The translations under genes were made by a program, and so were the position numbers. 64,000 nucleotides of DNA from Euglena gracilis (Eukaryota > Euglenida > Euglenophyceae > Euglenales): assembly GCA_039621445.1 (NCBI GenBank), contig CP154956.1, forward strand, positions 95,236,406 to 95,300,405, in the 5' to 3' direction. The notes beneath the pieces were generated by a model. The model searched no databases. It saw only the letters and a program-made list of their open reading frames with translations, and was not told the origin of the DNA. Positions 52,490-63,589 of this stretch are shown in pieces. Each line of letters starts with the position of its first letter. The stretch's first letter is position 1.

Positions 52490-52880
52490 TGGCCAATCAC
52501 CCAGGCTGGAACAAAAAGAACTGTGGTGCTGAAAGTTTTTGAAAGAAGGGGTCAAAAATGCCAAAATTGTTATTTTGGTGTTTTTTTTTGAATTTCACAC
52601 CAAAATTTTGGCCAAAAAGTCCAATCCAGCTGCATTTGGGCTTTTTTTGGCTGTTTTCGGGTAGCAGCCGGGTCCAGCCCGGCAGCCAGTTGGACCCCCC
52701 TGCCCCGGACCCTGACTCCTTGGGGGGGGGGTCCAGAAGCGCCTTCTTTCCAGCCAGCACCATCATTTTTCCAGCCAGCAACCAGCCGGCTGCCCCCCCC
52801 CCGGGAGGTTCTTAAGAAATTCCCCATTTACAACTGTTCGGAGGACCAAACTTAACAGAATCCCTTGTGTTATGTGCCAT
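52490..52880. repeat. Dispersed family A, long copy 2
   Basis: Matches 5280-5667, including the shared end AATCCCTTGTGTT. Confidence 0.65.
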
Positions 52881-53113
52881 ATGCGCTCAAACCCTGACCC
52901 AATAGTTTCAGCAGGTTTGCCGTTCCTCCAGAACCACTCCAGCGAATACTCAAGCAAACTTGATTTTGGAGATTTTGGGCCAGAATACCAAACTGGTCAG
53001 AGGTTGTAGGAGCCCGGTCGGCGGGTGGTGGTGGGGGGGATAATGATTGTTCAGCTTAGACGGCCAGGAATGCACTTTTCATTTTTGGTGGTTTTTTTGC
53101 GCACCTGCGCATT

Positions 53114-53229
53114 CTTTTGTGACCAACTGTGTCGCCATCACGTCAGCTGAAACCCCTGGTACCAAAATGAGTACCACTATCTTCGACCCCTGGGTTTTTT
53201 CCTGGGCAAACCGACTTTTTTCGTTTTGA
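53114..53229 (+). CDS. Candidate coding segment
   Basis: FVTNCVAITSAETPGTK, MSTTIFDPWVFSWANRLF and a stop at 53227-53229. It follows a TGCGCA palindrome. Splice sites are not clear. Confidence 0.35.
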
Positions 53230-53297
53230 AAATGGTGGTTTTCCACCTCCGCCGACCGAGGGAAAACCCCCGTCTGCCGAAGTAGGTGCGACACAAA

Positions 53298-53375
53298 ACA
53301 TTGTTTTACGAGGACGAACCCTCGTCGGGTGAAGGCGTTGTACCTGTCGCTGTCCCCCCTGTTTTGTGGTGCCGA
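53298..53375 (+). CDS. Candidate exon ending at a palindrome
   Basis: TLFYEDEPSSGEGVVPVA then VPPVLWCR up to a CGA|GTGAAT donor whose GT begins the long TGCGCA palindrome (53376-53399). Confidence 0.4.
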
Positions 53376-53759
53376 GTGAATGCGCAGGTGCGCATTCACC
53401 CCCCTCCCCGTCCCGGCTTTTTCCTGAAGTTTTGGACGGTTATTGTTGCTCCCGGGGGTGGGGGTGGGAAGGGGGTACCGTGGTCTCTGCGGTTTGAGTG
53501 GAGAGGAGGTTCTGTGCCCTGTGCTGGAAGCAGGGCAGAAGGGGGCGATGGTGAATGTTTGTTGTGTGTGTGTGTAGTCTGCATTCAGAGAGTGGCAGGG
53601 GGGGTGTATTTAAATCCACACCACATGTGTGTAGGGGAGGGCTCGTTACCCTCCTCAGGCTGCCTGCTGTTTGCCATTCCACACGGTGCACTGCACCCCT
53701 CCTTGACACTTGCAGGCACAGCATCCCTCCAGTGGCGCACGCAGTCTGCTCCGTATATG

Positions 53760-54880
53760 CCTTCTCATAAGCACCACGGCACATCACCATGTGCGACCAC
53801 CTGTGTTTAGGTCTGACGTTTGGGATGGGGTGCTGGGTATGGAAGGGGGGGGGCTGGCTTGCACTCCTCTCCTGTGTGTCACTGGTTTTAAAAGCTACGG
53901 AGCGGAGCCCCACTTCAACCCTTTTTGCCACAGACAACACCCTCCAGAACAGCCCTCACAAACGATGTAAAATGGCTCCTCTCCGAGGTTGCATGAGGCA
54001 CAAGAATGCACACGTGCGCACTCTTGAGGCCATTCCTTCGCTGGCTGGCTATGATTCTATCTGCAGGAGAGCAGGAGGGGAGCAGCGCTGGGCATCCACA
54101 AGAGTGCGCACCTGCGCATTTCATGAGGGGGAGTGCGCAGGTGCGCATTCTCTGTGTTGTGGGGAACTGTGTCTCGCACTCCTGAACCAAGTGCCAGCAC
54201 AGCATTGTGGCAGGGCCACCCCCATGGTGCACTGCTGGCCTTTTTGTTAGCGATTTCAGAGGCATCTCATTGCACAGGTGGATGCCGCCAGAGTAGGGTG
54301 AACGTCTCCTGGGCTGTGCCTCCACCTTGTGTGCTGAGTTGTTTGGCATGGCCTTGTACAGCAACCTCCTACCAGGGTGCTTTAAGGGGAGACACAAGAA
54401 GGGAATGCGCATGTGCGCATTCACCCCGATGTGCCATGTTTGACTGCAGCCATTGCGGATGTGGTGTGTGGAGAAAGTGTGTGCATATGTGCTTTCCCTG
54501 GTCTTCACAGCGGCCAGGGGTTGTGTAGTTTGCAGTGCTGGAGCGTCGACTCTGAGTACATGATAAAAAAGGGTTCTATGTGGGGGGTGACGTTTGTTGC
54601 CAACAAGGCCACAGGTGGTGATCCTCCTCTGCCGTGTTTCGCTCCAGGGCTTCCTCGTCCTCGTACACCATTGGATCCTCACAGGGAGGTCTGCACTTCA
54701 ACCGTGTGGTTTCAAACCTATGCCAGGCGGGGGGAGTTGGCGTGGGTGGTGGCATACCTACCTGGGAGCGCAAATATTCGGCGGTGTGGCTGTCATTCAA
54801 AGAAAGGCACAGGACGATTTTTTGCGCATGTGCGCATTCACCGGCTTTTCTCTCATGCCATGAAGGACTGCTGACCACAT
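53760..54880. other. Mixed region, gene structure unresolved
   Basis: Both strands carry long open frames (for example minus 53915-54682 and minus 54797-55852), none with clear codon bias or known motifs. Local plus-strand splice-like signals occur. I cannot assign exons. Confidence 0.3.
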
Positions 54881-55145
54881 TTGGGAATTAGGGTGCCCGT
54901 CACTGAGTAATTTCCTCAGGCACTGAAGTCCCTTTCTCATCCGTTTTCCCTTGGTACAACACAGTGTAATACACAGAAAAAGCAGAACGAAAAAAATTCC
55001 TGGGTTTATCGGCAAGTTTTTGTTGTGATGTGCTTGTGCCTGTCTCACGATCTCAAGGGCCTGGAGAAAATTTGGGGCAAGGACTGACCAGTGGTGTTCG
55101 CTTCTTTGAGTCGGTTTGGATTGTGAATTAATTCTGTGTTTACAG

Positions 55146-55180
55146 ACCGTTTTTGGGAATGATGCCGAAGGTGGTGACAG
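55146..55180 (+). CDS. Candidate 35-nt exon
   Basis: A GTGTTTACAG acceptor and a GACAG|GTGTGT donor bound TVFGNDAEGGD. Confidence 0.4.
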
Positions 55181-56750
55181 GTGTGTTTCGCTCTCGAGGT
55201 GCCAACCCCATGAGCACTGTGTGTGGAACCAGACACAACCCCCTGCGTTGACCCTAATTGTGGGGCACAGTGCTCCTGGCACCGTGCACTGCAGCCCAAC
55301 ATAAGGTTGTTCAGGGTGACCATTGGCTGTGTGCTGCCATGCACCCTCTGGGGCGTGGGGTCGGACAACGCTGGCAGCAGCCTCCCTATCACCTCCCCCA
55401 GGTGGTGGACGGTTGCATGTGCGTTGTGACTTGCTCCACACGTTCATCAGAGCAGTGTGACTCGGCTGGGCACTGGATGCAGCGGGTGAAGTGGAATGCG
55501 CAGGTATGCATTCTGATTTGTTCGGTGACTTGCGCTGCAGGGGGTTAGTTCCCCTGTCACTGAAGGACATCAATTCGTGCCTTGACACCTGCCGTCGCCG
55601 AGCCCAGGGTTTTCCATGCTGCAGCAAGTGTCGTGTTTCAGGTTGTGGTCTGGTACAGCGACATGGTTGCCCAGGGTGATTCTGTTGGTTCATCTCCCCC
55701 TCACACACCCATGTTCCGCAAGCCCGAAACAACATCATAGCGGTGCACAGCTCGCATTCAAGGCAGGCAAACAACAGGCCATACCCAGTGTGTCTTTCAA
55801 CATCAATGCGCGTGTGCGCATTCCCCCTTCCCATAGGCTGTGTCCATTCCAAAAAATGCGCACCTGCGCATTCTTTTGGGTTTCCAAAAATGCGCAGGTG
55901 CGCATTTTTCGGCCCTGATACTCAGTGACACCCCCATTGTTTTGACCTTGGGAGGGCTGTGTCTCTGTGACTGCAAGGTGTTCCCTCCCATGCTCATCCC
56001 AGGTTCACCAGGCCCTGCCCCCAGAAGCCATCAGCACACATCGGTGAACACAAGGTGTCACACCCAGGCCCAGGCTTCCCTGCGTCGTCCGTGTTCCGCA
56101 TGCCGTGTGGAGTGTGCCGAGTGTGTGTCCATTAATGCACTGTACCACAGTCGTCGTGAAACAGCTGTAAACAGCATGATACGTGGTCGAAGCAGAATAC
56201 TGGGGGGTGGTTCCTGGGGTCGTGTTAAATCCAAACAGCTCATTTTTATGGTGTTTACCCCCACCCTGGAAGAGGCATCAAACCATTCAAAATGCGCACC
56301 TGCGCACTCCGTGTCCAAAATGCGCGGATGCGCATTTTCACTAAAACTGCCTAAATTTTGTGACTCAACAAGAAAAGTGCATTCCCGGCCGTCTGAGTTC
56401 AGAGGCCATCCATGTCTTTTTCCATCTATTATTATCATTATTTTACCTCGGATCGGTCTTTTTTTTTGAAGAGACCGTCTTTTTTTTATATAGGTTTTTT
56501 TCGTTGCTGGGTCCCCCCCCCCCAGCCCCCTCCCTCTGTGGGTCCCGAGGAAACCTGGTGCAATCCCTGAAAGATATCTGACAATTAATGCAAGAAGATG
56601 TCTGCAGTTACGAATTATCCGTGCAATCTCCTGTGGGAAGAAGGCTGCGCAAGTGCCCTTCTGTCCCCATTGGGGCCTTTTGAGTCATTCGTGGGGGGGG
56701 GGGTGAAATGTCTGCTCCGAATTCCGCAACAGTGCAAGCACAAGGCACAG

Positions 56751-56905
56751 GGGGTTGCCCCCTGACTTTGACATTGAAGAGCGGGTGAAGTTCGTCTACA
56801 AGCTCAGCCCCGTGGAGCTGGTCCATCTGCCCGACTTGAAGTCTCTCACCAACGCTGCCAAAAAGTATTATTTGCCTTCCCATCCAGAGATTCTGTTAAG
56901 TTTCG
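56751..56905 (+). CDS. Exon, product unknown
   Basis: A AAGGCACAG acceptor is followed by LPPDFDIEERVKFVYKLS, PVELVHLPDLKSLTNAAK, KYYLPSHPEI. Strong third-position bias in the first two thirds. Charged and helical; no domain is recognised. The right edge is a G-run. Confidence 0.6.
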
Positions 56906-57039
56906 TGACCCGGGGGGGAATGGGTGGGTGGGTCCCAGCCGAGCCCCCCCCCCCCCCCCGGACCCGCTAGGCCACCGGCTGGGCCAGGCCAAGCCGAGCC
57001 GCCCTGACTGTCATGAGCTAAAAACTCTGCTGCAGCATG

Positions 57040-58330
57040 CACCATCAGGCACGTAAAGAGATCAGAATTGCACAAAACCTGGTATGGGGGGTAAGGGGGA
57101 TATGGGGGAGGAGGTCGCTGAGCTTATCCCTTCATGGGTAAAAGCAAAGCTAACCACCGGGAAAAGGGGGGTGAACCCCCCGCCCCCCCCCCCCTGGAGG
57201 TTGGGGAATCGGCAGATTATCACCACGACCCCGGTTCCGTTCCCGGATTTTTTTTCTTTCAGTCGCGAGCAACTAGATTTCTAGTTTCCGAATCACCTCC
57301 GTTTGACCAAATTGGGCAGGATTGCCCCCCCCCCTCCTTTCCGACTCTGCCATTTTGCCGCGGTGAGATTTTTGGTCAAAAGTCAAATTTTGGAAAATAT
57401 CCCGAGCAAACGCGCATTATTTCTGCCAGTGTCGGTCAGACGAAATGTTCACCTGGAGGCCATCTATCACTCCAGATTTTGGCTGCCTACACGCCTGGCC
57501 CGTGTTCTGGGGCGCTTTTGTGGCCCAAAACGTCCATTTGGTGGTGTTTTTGGGGCGGTTTTTTGGGTCAAAAAATTGATTTTTTCAAAATATCTTGACA
57601 TCGAAGCAAAATCAAAGGAAATGTCCAGAGACCAAAATTGAAGCCCTTGGAATGCCTTATCTGACAGTATTCAATTTCCCCGTAAAGCCACGGCCTGACT
57701 TATGGCCATTTTTAGCCCGTTTCGCTCCAAATCTGTACTGTTCTTTTTTTTCTTGGCTTAACCATTTTTTTTGGCCATTTCCGGGTCCAAACAGTCGAAA
57801 AAAAATTTTGCACCCCAAACGATGTTTTTTTGGCCTCCCAGACCCAGAAAAATTGTTTTCGAGCCGAAAATGAGCGTTTGACCCCCCCCAGTCCACTGTT
57901 TTTGGCCCGAAACCCATGCATTTTGGGTCATTTCCAGGTCCAAAAAAATCGAAAAAAAAAGAAAAAAATTGCCCCAAACGATGTTTTTTTTTGGCCTCCC
58001 AGACCCGGAAAAATTGTTCTAGAGCCGAAAATGAGCGTTTTTGGGCCCTCTGGAAGCCTGAGCGCCGGCCGGCAGGATGGGCCGCCAGACCGGGCTGGCC
58101 AGGCGGGCCGTGCCGGACTGCCAGACCGTCGGGCTGGTCCAGGCTGCCCTACCTGCCTGCCACGTGCCCCAAACACCTGCTGCAGCATGGCACCATCGGA
58201 AAGAGCTCAGCACTGCACAAAACCTACGGGGTATGGGTATGGCATTGCACAAAACCTATGGGGGATATGGGTATAGGTTTTGTGTTTGGGGGGTATGGGG
58301 TGTATGGTGGAGGTATGGGGGCCCCACTTT
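57040..58330. repeat. Family F long copy
   Basis: Starts with GTCGCTGAGCTTATCCC and GTAAAAGCAAAGCTAACCACC. It aligns with 59200-60240 (CACCACGACCCCGGTTCCGT, TTTCAGTCGCGAGCAAC, GGTCAGACGAAATG-like, ACGCCTGGCCCGTGTTCTGG) and its tail with 26050-26300 (AACGATGTTTTTTTGGCCTCC, AAAGAGCTCAGC). No coding signal. Confidence 0.65.
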
Positions 58331-58789
58331 GTGCCATGACTCTGGACACAGGTGAACACAATTTTTTCTTGGTGAACGCATGACACAGAAAAAATTTTGG
58401 TGACCACACTAACTGAATGTCTGGTTGGCAGACGCCGCCTCCAGGGAAAGGTGGGTTCTGGCTTAAGAAAAGGCAACAAATCTACGTATGCGCGCCTGGG
58501 CTCAGGCAATAGGGGGATGGGAGTTAGCCAGCAACTTTCTTCCAGAAAACCCAACATTTCCCTTCAGGGTGGACGGACCCAAGCCGGAATACCGGAAGCA
58601 GGAAACTGCAATCCCCCCCCCCCCGGTCCCCCCGAGAGCCCCCCACGGGGGGCCCCCCAGGCGGCGGGTGGGTCTCCTGCTGAGTCCATCCAGTATTTTT
58701 TTCCGACAGCAATCAGCAACTCTGAAAAAAAATTGCCCATTCTTGTCCACTTTTGCAAACTCAAGGAAGATGCAGCCAAAAATGGAAAA

Positions 58790-59120
58790 AAATGTCCTCA
58801 AGGTGGCCAAAACTGGGCATAAAGCAACTGGAAGCAGTCAAAAGCCATCAGTGGCCATCAACCAACAGTGACAAAAGTGGCCAAAAGCAGTTAAAAATGG
58901 TCAAAACTGGCTAAAATTAGCAGAAGCGGACTCAAATGGCCAAAAGTTGCCTAGAATTGGTCAAATGGTGGCAACTCAGGACAAAAAAAGTGGTCAAAAG
59001 TGACCAAAATGGGCCATCCAAAAGTGGGCGAAATTGGCCAAAGGCGCTAAAGTGGCCAAGAAAGAAACTTGAAGTGGCAAAGGCAGTCCAAGGAGGCCAA
59101 AAGAAGCCAAAAATGGGCAA
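58790..59120. repeat. Degenerate AAAAGTGGCC-type tandem array
   Basis: Units CAAAAGTGGCC, AAAAGCAGTT and AAAATGGTC repeat for 330 bp between two family F copies. Confidence 0.7.
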
Positions 59121-59199
59121 CTGTGTCCAGAAGCCATCGAAAAGCCCCCCACCGCCGGAGGCAGCAGTCCACTGTCTGCGCACCGGTGCTCCTATTGGG

Positions 59200-60240
59200 C
59201 AAGGGTCGCTGAGCTCGTATCTCTTTCGAGTAAGAGCGAAGCTTACCACGGGGGAAAGGGGGGGTCGGACCCACCCCCGCCCCTGGGTAAAACGCAGATT
59301 ACCAGCATGACCCCGGCCCCGTTCCCGGGTTTGTTTGTTTTTTTTCAGTCGCGGGCAACTGAATTTCGAGTTTCCAAATCACCCCCCAACTCCCCGCAAG
59401 GCCGGAGTTCACCCGCAAAGGGGTCCAAATTGGGTAGGATTTGCCAACTCCTCCCAGTTTCGACTCTGCCATTTCGCCACAGCGAGATTTTCGGACAAAA
59501 AATCAAAATTTGGAAAAAATATCTCGAGCAAACAGACATTATTTCCGCAAGTGTCGGTCTAATGAAATGCACACCTGGAGGCCTTCCATCGCCCCCCATT
59601 CGCCGCTCTGGCTGCCTACACGCCTGGCCCGCGTTCTGGCGCGCTTTTATGGCCCAAAACGTCCATTTTGGATGTTTTTGGGTAAAAAATTGATCGTTTC
59701 AAAATATCTCGACAATGAAACAAAATCAAAAGAAATGTTCCGAGACCAAAATTGAAGCCCTTGGAACGCCCAATCTATTCCCCTGAAGCATGATATATGG
59801 CCAATTTACGGCCCAAATCAGCACGGCAGGCTTCTTCTGACTCTGCCGCTTTCGGCCATTTCTGGGCCAAAAAAATCGATGTTTCCAAAATTGCTCGGAA
59901 ATGGAGCAGAATCAAAGGAAATGTCCGGAGACCTAAACCGAAGCCCTTCGAACGCAAAAGTATTTCAATTTCCCTGTAACTTCATGGCCAGCCCGAGTTA
60001 TGGCCGTTTTAAGCCCGGTTCGCTCCAAATCTGTTCTGTTTTGGCCTGTTTTCAGGTCATTTCACCCGCTGGGGCAGGGTCTTCCTCGATTTTATGCGCT
60101 TCGCACCCCAAAAAAACTTTTGGATCCCGAAATTGACCCTCAAAAGTGCAAACAATTTTTCACACAGAAATCCATCTGTACAACCTATTCCTGACCCATT
60201 TTGCCCATTTTGGTGTTTCTTTTTTTTTGGGGCAACCAGC
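59200..60240. repeat. Family F long copy
   Basis: Begins CGCTGAGCTCGTATC and GTAAGAGCGAAGCTTACCAC, aligned with 57106-58000. Contains ATATCTCGAGCAAAC, GGCCAGCCCGAGTTATGG and GGTTCGCTCCAAATCTGTTC. No coding signal. Confidence 0.65.
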
Positions 60241-60312
60241 AAAACAAAAACCCATCACTGTGAGATCAGTAAGGAAGGGGTGTTCAGAGGACCCCGGGGC
60301 TTTTCTTTGCAG

Positions 60313-60453
60313 GAGTCAGCGCGTATTTGCTGTCTTCGGCAAAAAGACGATGCAGGAGGACGAGTGGATGTACCAGCTCAAAGAGAACAAGGAGGGGAAT
60401 GGTCTTGCAGGCCTGCCCCCGGTTGACATTCTCGCCAGCACCTCACAGCGGCA
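60313..60453 (+). CDS. Exon, product unknown
   Basis: A TTTCTTTGCAG acceptor and a CGGCA|GTTTCT donor bound SQRVFAVFGKKTMQEDEW, MYQLKENKEGNGLAGLPP, VDILASTSQR. Very good bias. Charged and soluble in appearance, but no family is recognised. Confidence 0.65.
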
Positions 60454-60852
60454 GTTTCTATGCTCTTCTGTTCCTTTTTTGCCATGTGTACAATGGTCTG
60501 CTTCTTGATCATGTTGCATTACGCTGAGAATTACGCTGGTCATTATTTGTACCGTTGTGCATTTGTTTTTTTTTGTACGTTGTTTTGCACGTGTGCACCA
60601 AAGGCAGCACCCAGCAGCAGAGGCCAGTTGGAGAGTCAATTCTGGGTCCAAAAAAAAAACTCGGGCCATTTTGTGCCAAAGACAGAGGAATCCACCCCTT
60701 TGTGGTGGAACCCACTCAGTTCAACCCCCCCCAGAGGGTCTGGCCCCCAGAGCATGCGTATTTATCATATACCCGAACGGGGTCTCGAATAAATGTCGGT
60801 TTGCAGCCGGAAGGCGGGCGGGGGGGGGGGGGTGCCGTCCGCCGCCGTCCGG

Positions 60853-61130
60853 GGGCAGCCGGGGACTGGGCGGAGACCTTTGACCGGCTGGTGGCTGCCA
60901 CGTCCCCGCAGGACCTCCAGCGCAGGCCGTTCCTTCACGCGCGGAGGCGTGCGCCTCTCCGCTGCCCCCGGACTGGGGGGTCGCCTCCCCCCCCCCCCAT
61001 CAAGTGTTTGGATTCCTGGCCAGTAATCTTGGCCGTCCCAACCTTCCCGTACAGGTGTGTCATCCCTAGGCCCAAGTTTGAGCTGGACAAGTTTGAAGTG
61101 GTTTGGGCCGATTTTTTTTCGGGTGTTTGA
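60853..61130 (+). CDS. Exon, product unknown
   Basis: The frame reads AAGDWAETFDRLVAATSP, QDLQRRPFLHARRRAPLR, then across a C-run CLDSWPVILAVPTFPYRC, VIPRPKFELDKFEVVWAD and TGA (61128-61130). The last part could be cut by a GAAGTG|GTTTGG donor so that the stop lies in an intron before the exon at 61141. Confidence 0.55.
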
Positions 61131-61140
61131 TGGAGTCGAA

Positions 61141-61315
61141 AGTTGCCCCTCTCTTGGTTATATCACAAAGTGATGGCATGCTCCGGAGTGCACTGAAGCG
61201 CTACCTGGCTGACCACCCCGCCGACGAGACTGCACTGCGGCCAGAGGGGCGTTGCCATCCCCCGGAATTATTCATTGCCGGAAGGGAGCTATATATTTGG
61301 CTGCAATGGCATTAA
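61141..61315 (+). CDS. Exon, product unknown
   Basis: After GAGTCGAAAG the frame reads APLLVISQSDGMLRSALK, RYLADHPADETALRPEGR, CHPPELFIAGRELYIWLQ and TAA (61313-61315). Good bias to about 61280; the final codons may be intronic. Confidence 0.55.
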
Positions 61316-61439
61316 TGGGTTTTGGGGGATTGAATAGCATTCGAATGGGAGGGAGAGCAGGAGACTTTGGCTGGTCTTCGGGTTTCCAAAATCGTTGATC
61401 GAGACAGCAGCTTTGAGGCATTTGAGCCCTGATGGGAAA

Positions 61440-61770
61440 GTTTGGCTGCGTGTCAACACTGTTTGACGGCCCTCTGCCATTGGCTACGTGACCGTCTTCC
61501 GTTGTGGGTCCCAGGCTTCGGCATCCCGCTGTAAGCCTGTTTTGTCCCGCGTTTTTGGGGGAGTTTACCTCCCCAGCGGCCTCACGGAGGAGTAACTGCT
61601 CAGCACGCAAAGTTGGAGGAAAGAGGGGGTTTCGCATTTTTTCCACATACAGCTGTCTTTGCCTTGCCAGGTATTTGGAGGAAAGTTCACAAGAAAGTCC
61701 GGGGAGGGGTTGGATGAGCAGGGGGTTCGGTCAGTTTGCTCAGTTTCCCATTTCCCAAGGGTCAACCCAG
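61440..61770 (+). CDS. Region with two small candidate exons
   Basis: ALCHWLRDRLPLWVPGFG before a CCGCT|GTAAGC donor (61532) is plausible; so is a different frame ending FGGVYLPSGLTEE and TAA (61593-61595). A second piece after TTTGCTCAG (61743) reads FPFPKGQPRCF up to the direct repeat at 61771. Confidence 0.35.
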
Positions 61771-61777
61771 GTGTTTC

Positions 61778-61876
61778 AAAACTCCGTAACCCTCTCCCCA
61801 AATAACCTGGCGGGGGGCAGGGCCAAAAGTTGGTTCCAATAACCTGTCACCCCGTCAGGTATTTGGGAGGGTTACC
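61778..61876. mobile_element. Small hairpin element with 7-bp direct repeat
   Basis: GTGTTTC at 61771-61777 and 61877-61883. Inside, GTAACCCTCTCCCCAAATA and TATTTGGGAGGGTTAC are inverted counterparts; AATAACCTG words repeat. Confidence 0.6.
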
Positions 61877-61883
61877 GTGTTTC

Positions 61884-62030
61884 GGAGGGTCAGAAACCTC
61901 ATCAGGAAGAACAAACATCGAGAATGCAAAGGACGAGTTCTTTGCAGATGCAGCGCAGCCTTGCAGGACCTCAACCTACCTGTCGGTGACCGGGCAGGTT
62001 GTCGTGAAGGCTTTTTATCCAACAGGGTGA
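61884..62030 (+). CDS. Terminal exon, product unknown
   Basis: [48 protein letters not shown] and TGA (62028-62030) with strong bias. It joins in frame to FPFPKGQPRCF if 61778-61883 is removed. The alternative frame ([17 protein letters not shown]) is less biased. Confidence 0.55.
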   Translation, partial: GGSETSSGRTNIENAKDEFFADAAQPCRTSTYLSVTGQVVVKAFYPTG

Positions 62031-62049
62031 AGATTTGCGGCCCTGGGGG

Positions 62050-62250
62050 GGGCATATATACACACACATATTTATGCATTTGTCTATATATATATATATG
62101 TATATGCATATATATTTATGTAAAATGTATACACACATATATGTATATATGTATATATATATGTATATATACATGTATATATATATATATATATGTACAT
62201 GTATGTGTATATATACATATATATGTATATGTACACATATATGTATAAAT
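62050..62250. repeat. (AT)n/(GTAT)n microsatellite
   Basis: About 200 bp of AT, GTAT and ACAC tracts. Confidence 0.95.
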
Positions 62251-62305
62251 AGAGTTGGGAGAGGGGTATCCAATTTTTTTTTGCCTTATTGATGGAATAG
62301 TTATG

Positions 62306-62335
62306 GTTAGGAGTTAGGGTTAGGGTTAGGCCTAA
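62306..62335. repeat. Short interstitial TTAGGG tract
   Basis: GTTAGGAGTTAGGGTTAGGGTT-like sequence holds about two perfect and two imperfect TTAGGG units. It is too short to be a telomere. Confidence 0.6.
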
Positions 62336-62559
62336 CTTATACATTAGTGTTTGGTGTACAAGTCTCCCGACTATATGCCCCCCCGGGGAGGGCCATACAG
62401 TTGGGAGCTCCCAATTTGCTTCACTGTAATATTTTTGTTTTCTTATTTCTTATTTTGAATTTCAACATTTAAACCCTGGTTTTTCAAATGGAGGTTTGTT
62501 TATTGAGAGACAGGAATTCAACCACTGCACCTTTGGGTCCTATGTGGCCTTTCAGCCCC

Positions 62560-62900
62560 AGATGATGTTCTGGAGACCGGGTGAAAGGTCCACCCCTTTG
62601 CTTGCCTTTTGATTGCCTGCTGCACCCCGTGGAGGTGTTTCAAGTTTGTTGCGAAAGGAGCGTGTTCTACAGGTTGATGTGGATTGTTAGAAAGCTCTGA
62701 GAGATCGTAGGGATGAGAAGTGATGAGGATTTCCACCAGTTACCAGCTCAGTTCCAGGTTGGCCACATCATCCAGTTTCATTCAGGCTCCCACAAGGCAG
62801 CAAAATAAATTTTCTTTTGTGCAATTGCGCGAAGGAACCACTCGAAAACCAGCCAACAGCTTCTTTTGCCAGCCTGTTTGGAGCTGATCATATAATTGTG
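62560..62900. repeat. Dispersed repeat J, copy 2
   Basis: Matches 1-430 in the same orientation. Confidence 0.6.
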
Positions 62901-62957
62901 GTGTTCCCTCTCCTGCACTCCTATGGTGCTGCACGATAGATTCATTCAACACCCGCG

Positions 62958-63173
62958 TGACCCCACTCCCCCCCCCCCCGGGGGGTTTCGAGAGTGGGTG
63001 GGTGGGTTGGTGTTTCTGGACCCCGTCCTCCGGAGGGGTGCGCCATGGGTCAGACTTTTGCCCGGCCAAAGGCGGAATTTTTTCCAGGGGGTTGGGCCGA
63101 TTTTGGCTGGATTTGGAGGGTCGTGGGTGGGTGGGTTTAGGCCCAAGGAAAATCGCCAACCCCCTGGGGGTCA
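62958..63173. mobile_element. Hairpin element with GTGACCCC ends
   Basis: GTGACCCCACTCC plus C-run at the left and CCCCCTGGGGGTCAC at the right are inverted. GGGTGGGTGGGTT words occur twice inside. No direct repeat was confirmed. Confidence 0.5.
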
Positions 63174-63391
63174 CTGAGTGAATGTATGTGCTGGACCCCC
63201 TCCTAATGAGAATTCAGGTATGTATTCCCGAGGGGTTCTTTTGCACAATTGCCCAAAGGAATAATTCAAATGGCATTTGCCCAATTGTTCACGTCTTCCA
63301 AAGTTAAGTTAATTTGAATTAGTTTTTGTGATTTTGAATAATCTGAGCTGGCGAGGTAATTTCTTTCATTGATTTGTTTTTTTTCCCCGGG

Positions 63392-63487
63392 TGAACGAGA
63401 TTTCTAACCTCGCCGCCACAGCCACCTTCTCTGTCACTCCTTTTGGTCCTTCGTTGGTTCTCTCCCACCCCTGGTGCTCCATATGAA
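63392..63487 (+). CDS. Candidate exon
   Basis: NEISNLAATATFSVTPFG then PSLVLSHPWCS with strong G/C third positions over AACCTCGCCGCCACAGCC. The frame ends at TGA near 63485. Boundaries are not determined. Confidence 0.45.
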
Positions 63488-63589
63488 GTGCGGTCTGCCC
63501 CCTGGGGCACCCACGTTGCACAGGATTCAACAGCAACGCAATGCACACACACACATATACGCACATTTGATTCCTTTTGTTTTGTCCTG

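Larger units (their letters stand above)
53098..56334. repeat. Cluster of 14-bp palindromes TGCGCA-NN-TGCGCA
   Basis: Copies start at 53098, 53381, 54008, 54105, 54134, 54406, 54823, 55497, 55807, 55857, 55891, 56293 and 56321, some with one or two changes. Several extend to longer arms (GTGAATGCGCA with its complement at 53376-53399). All fall in about 3.2 kb and I saw none with this exact form elsewhere in the window. Confidence 0.85.

Noticed and set aside
53915-55852. Two minus-strand open frames (255 and 351 codons)
   Set aside because: No codon bias, no recognisable motif, and they overlap plus-strand splice-like signals and the palindrome cluster. Kept as unresolved, not called as genes.
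62306-62335. TTAGGG repeats as a telomere
   Set aside because: Only about four imperfect units, followed by ordinary sequence.
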